DNA from: Clostridiales bacterium
GTDB lineage: Bacteria > Bacillota > Clostridia > Christensenellales > Pumilibacteraceae
DNA: 42,364 bases
Direction: 5' to 3'
NCBI GenBank assembly: GCA_003533505.1
Contig: DQGD01000006.1
Location: 72,731-115,094, forward strand
Shown: in pieces, positions 40,982-42,364 of the stretch
How positions within the stretch are numbered: the stretch's first letter is position 1
How the letters are laid out: each line of letters opens with the position of its first letter
The notes under the pieces: model-generated
What the model was told of the DNA's origin: nothing
The model's input: the letters and a program-made list of their open reading frames with translations, nothing else
The model's database searches: none
Made by a program: the position numbers and the translations under genes

Positions 40982-41788
40982 TTATTTGAGGTGCTTGATT
41001 GCCTTATAATAGGGGTCGTCGGTAAAGTCGCGGTAGGTGTCGTCGACTACTCCGCCCAGCTGCTCGATTGCGTTCCTGATTTCCATAAACTCGAGGTAGT
41101 TGCTGTCGTCGAGCGCCGGGTACAGGAACGCGGCGGCGCGTTCGTCGCCGTACTTACCGAGAAGCCCTGCGATAAACGGCACGTTTTCCTTTGCCGCAAA
41201 CAGCTCTTTCATGAGCTCGAACGTCCTGTCGTCGCGGTCGGTTTCCACTAAAATATCGGCGATTATCTGCTTTTGCGCGTTGTTCGCCTTCGGAATTTCG
41301 GCAAAGAGCGCGTCGCGCACCGCGCCGGCATTTTCTTTAAGGATTTCGGCGGCTTTTTCCACCACGCCCTCGTCCGCGTTTTCGTCCACGATAAGCCCGG
41401 CGTAATAGCCGAGCGGCTGCTCCGCTCCCGACTCGTCGAGAACGTCCATGGCGGCGATTACCGTCTTGGGGTCGGCGTTCTCCTCGATTATCTTTATCAG
41501 TCCCGGGGCGCACTCGGGCACCTCGGCTATCCTGTCGAGAAGCAGCGAGCACGGATTGCCGTCGCCGCGGTTCGTCCTCACAAACTCGTCCACGAGCACA
41601 CCGGGGTCGGTTACGCGGGCAAAGTACTCCTCGGGCGTAACCCCGTCGGTTTCGGCGGAAGGCGTAGTCACCCACTTTTCGTAAAGCTCGGGAATCATCT
41701 CCTCCGTTTCGTCGGCGGTGTACTCGCCCTTGTGTTCGTCAAGCCACTTTTTTAGGTATTTTTCAAAAAGCTTGTCGGAATCTATCAT
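40982..41788 (-). CDS. Unknown acidic helical-repeat protein
   Basis: I do not recognise this 268-residue protein. It is acidic and helical, and its middle part (about 85-225) looks like HEAT-type helical pairs: APGLIKIIEENADPKTVIAAMDVL, VVEKAAEILKENAGAVRDALF, FIAGLLGKYGDERAAAFLYPAL. Such folds usually bind other proteins. The ATG overlaps the stop of the upstream gene as ATGA, so the two are coupled and may act together. Confidence 0.75.
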   Translation of the reverse strand: MIDSDKLFEKYLKKWLDEHKGEYTADETEEMIPELYEKWVTTPSAETDGVTPEEYFARVTDPGVLVDEFVRTNRGDGNPCSLLLDRIAEVPECAPGLIKIIEENADPKTVIAAMDVLDESGAEQPLGYYAGLIVDENADEGVVEKAAEILKENAGAVRDALFAEIPKANNAQKQIIADILVETDRDDRTFELMKELFAAKENVPFIAGLLGKYGDERAAAFLYPALDDSNYLEFMEIRNAIEQLGGVVDDTYRDFTDDPYYKAIKHLK

Positions 41789-42364
41789 TGCTTATTCTCC
41801 TTTTCTTCGGTACGTTTGACATGCTCGTCCGTCTTTTTCTTGTTGTACGCGGCGAGGCGTTTTTCGGCGGCGGCTTCCTCTTTTTCCAGCCCGAAACGCT
41901 TTATGTACTCGTCGTAGTCGCGCTTTTCAATGTCGAAAATGCCGCAGCAGCTTTCCTTATCGTAGAAAATCGAATGAGCACCGCTCAGTCGCGTCATTAC
42001 CGCCGCGAGCACCGCGGATTTTACCTCGTCAGACTTAAAATCGGGTTTGACCGTGGCTTCGGCTATTTTTTTGTAAATTTTGTTCAGCTTGGATTGAAAA
42101 GACTGTGTGACGAACGCGCAGGTGGCGTAGGCGTTCCAATAGGCGTCCTGAATGTTTATATCGTCGCTGCACTTTGGCATTCTCGGCGAGAAAAACAGCA
42201 TTACGTCGCCGACTAGCAGCGAAAATTTCTTGATTTTGGAATACTTGAGATAGCTTAACAGGTAGTCCTTTTTTACCGCCGGCGGCACATCAGGGTCGAT
42301 AAGTCTGTCGAGAATGAACGGCTGCCACAGTTCGTCCTGACACAAAAACGAGCCGATGTGGCTT
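41785..42364 (-). CDS. Unknown protein, 5' end beyond the window
   Basis: The reading frame is open to the window edge (SHIGSFLCQDELWQPF before any start), so the true start lies outside. At least 193 residues are visible. The C-terminal part is very charged (KKKTDEHVKRTEEKENKQ). The centre has CCGIFDIEKRDYDEYIKRFG. There is no signal peptide or known motif in the visible part. It is coupled to the helical-repeat gene through ATGA. Confidence 0.75.
   Translation of the reverse strand, partial: SHIGSFLCQDELWQPFILDRLIDPDVPPAVKKDYLLSYLKYSKIKKFSLLVGDVMLFFSPRMPKCSDDINIQDAYWNAYATCAFVTQSFQSKLNKIYKKIAEATVKPDFKSDEVKSAVLAAVMTRLSGAHSIFYDKESCCGIFDIEKRDYDEYIKRFGLEKEEAAAEKRLAAYNKKKTDEHVKRTEEKENKQ

Overview
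The window looks like chromosomal core sequence from an uncultured, moderately GC-rich member of the Clostridia (Bacillota). This rests on Firmicutes-type gene orders (rplU-prp-rpmA; yqfC-yqfD-phoH-pgpH-ybeY-era-yqzL-recO), an L27 with a Prp-cleavable leader, the sporulation-lineage proteins YqfC, YqfD and a SpoVB-like flippase, and many sigma-A promoters close to TTGACA-17-TATAAT. Genus-level placement is not possible from sequence alone. I see no tRNA, rRNA, CRISPR array, insertion sequence or prophage.

Layout, left to right. 1-285: intergenic, with two pieces of what looks like a dispersed GTCATTC-type repeat and a terminator. 286-7413 (minus): a run read from about 7495 downwards: degV, apbE, a NusG-domain-II protein, a Gx/HepSI membrane protein, a PLP aminotransferase, tyrS, yigZ and a PucR/CdaR-type regulator. 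The middle three resemble a stripped-down flavin-based electron-transfer locus. 7642-13840 (minus): the yqfC-to-recO cluster, with a PgpH that lacks the usual extracellular sensor domain, a RecO without zinc-knuckle cysteines, and a 54-residue YqzL. 14020-15841 (minus): an OGG1-type glycosylase and the L21-Prp-L27 ribosomal operon behind a consensus promoter and an L21-leader-like RNA. 16054-19807 (minus): lgt, a membrane protein, pncB and a DivIVA-like protein, tightly overlapping.

19953-28066 is more accessory: an alanine-rich unknown protein, a VanW/G5 protein, a 15-bp minisatellite, a secreted SASA-type esterase with a Gly-Cys-Gly-Gly C-terminal anchor, a bacterial-PH-domain fragment, a small XRE regulator with its own operator-like palindrome, cca (apparently leaderless), a diacylglycerol-kinase-like lipid kinase and a DUF1003 protein. 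28115-30694 is a large transglutaminase lipoprotein.

30897-33271 (plus): a SpoVB/MurJ-type flippase and an ECF-transporter S component. The latter has its own promoter and a structured 5' leader that matches no riboswitch class I can name. 33512-36127 is valS. 36367-39062 is an SsuABC/ThiXYZ-type ABC importer operon. It ends convergently on a YkvI-family transporter gene with which it shares a CTAG stop palindrome. The ykvI start codon lies in the loop of a terminator-like hairpin. The right end holds an HD phosphohydrolase and two unrecognised proteins, the last running off the window.

The most promising leads are the orphan leader RNA of the ECF S component (32508-32617), the hairpin over the ykvI start codon (40099-40133), the shortened PgpH, the apbE/NusG-II/Gx mini-locus, and the minisatellite in front of the VanW gene. 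I found no obviously new multi-gene defence or biosynthetic system.
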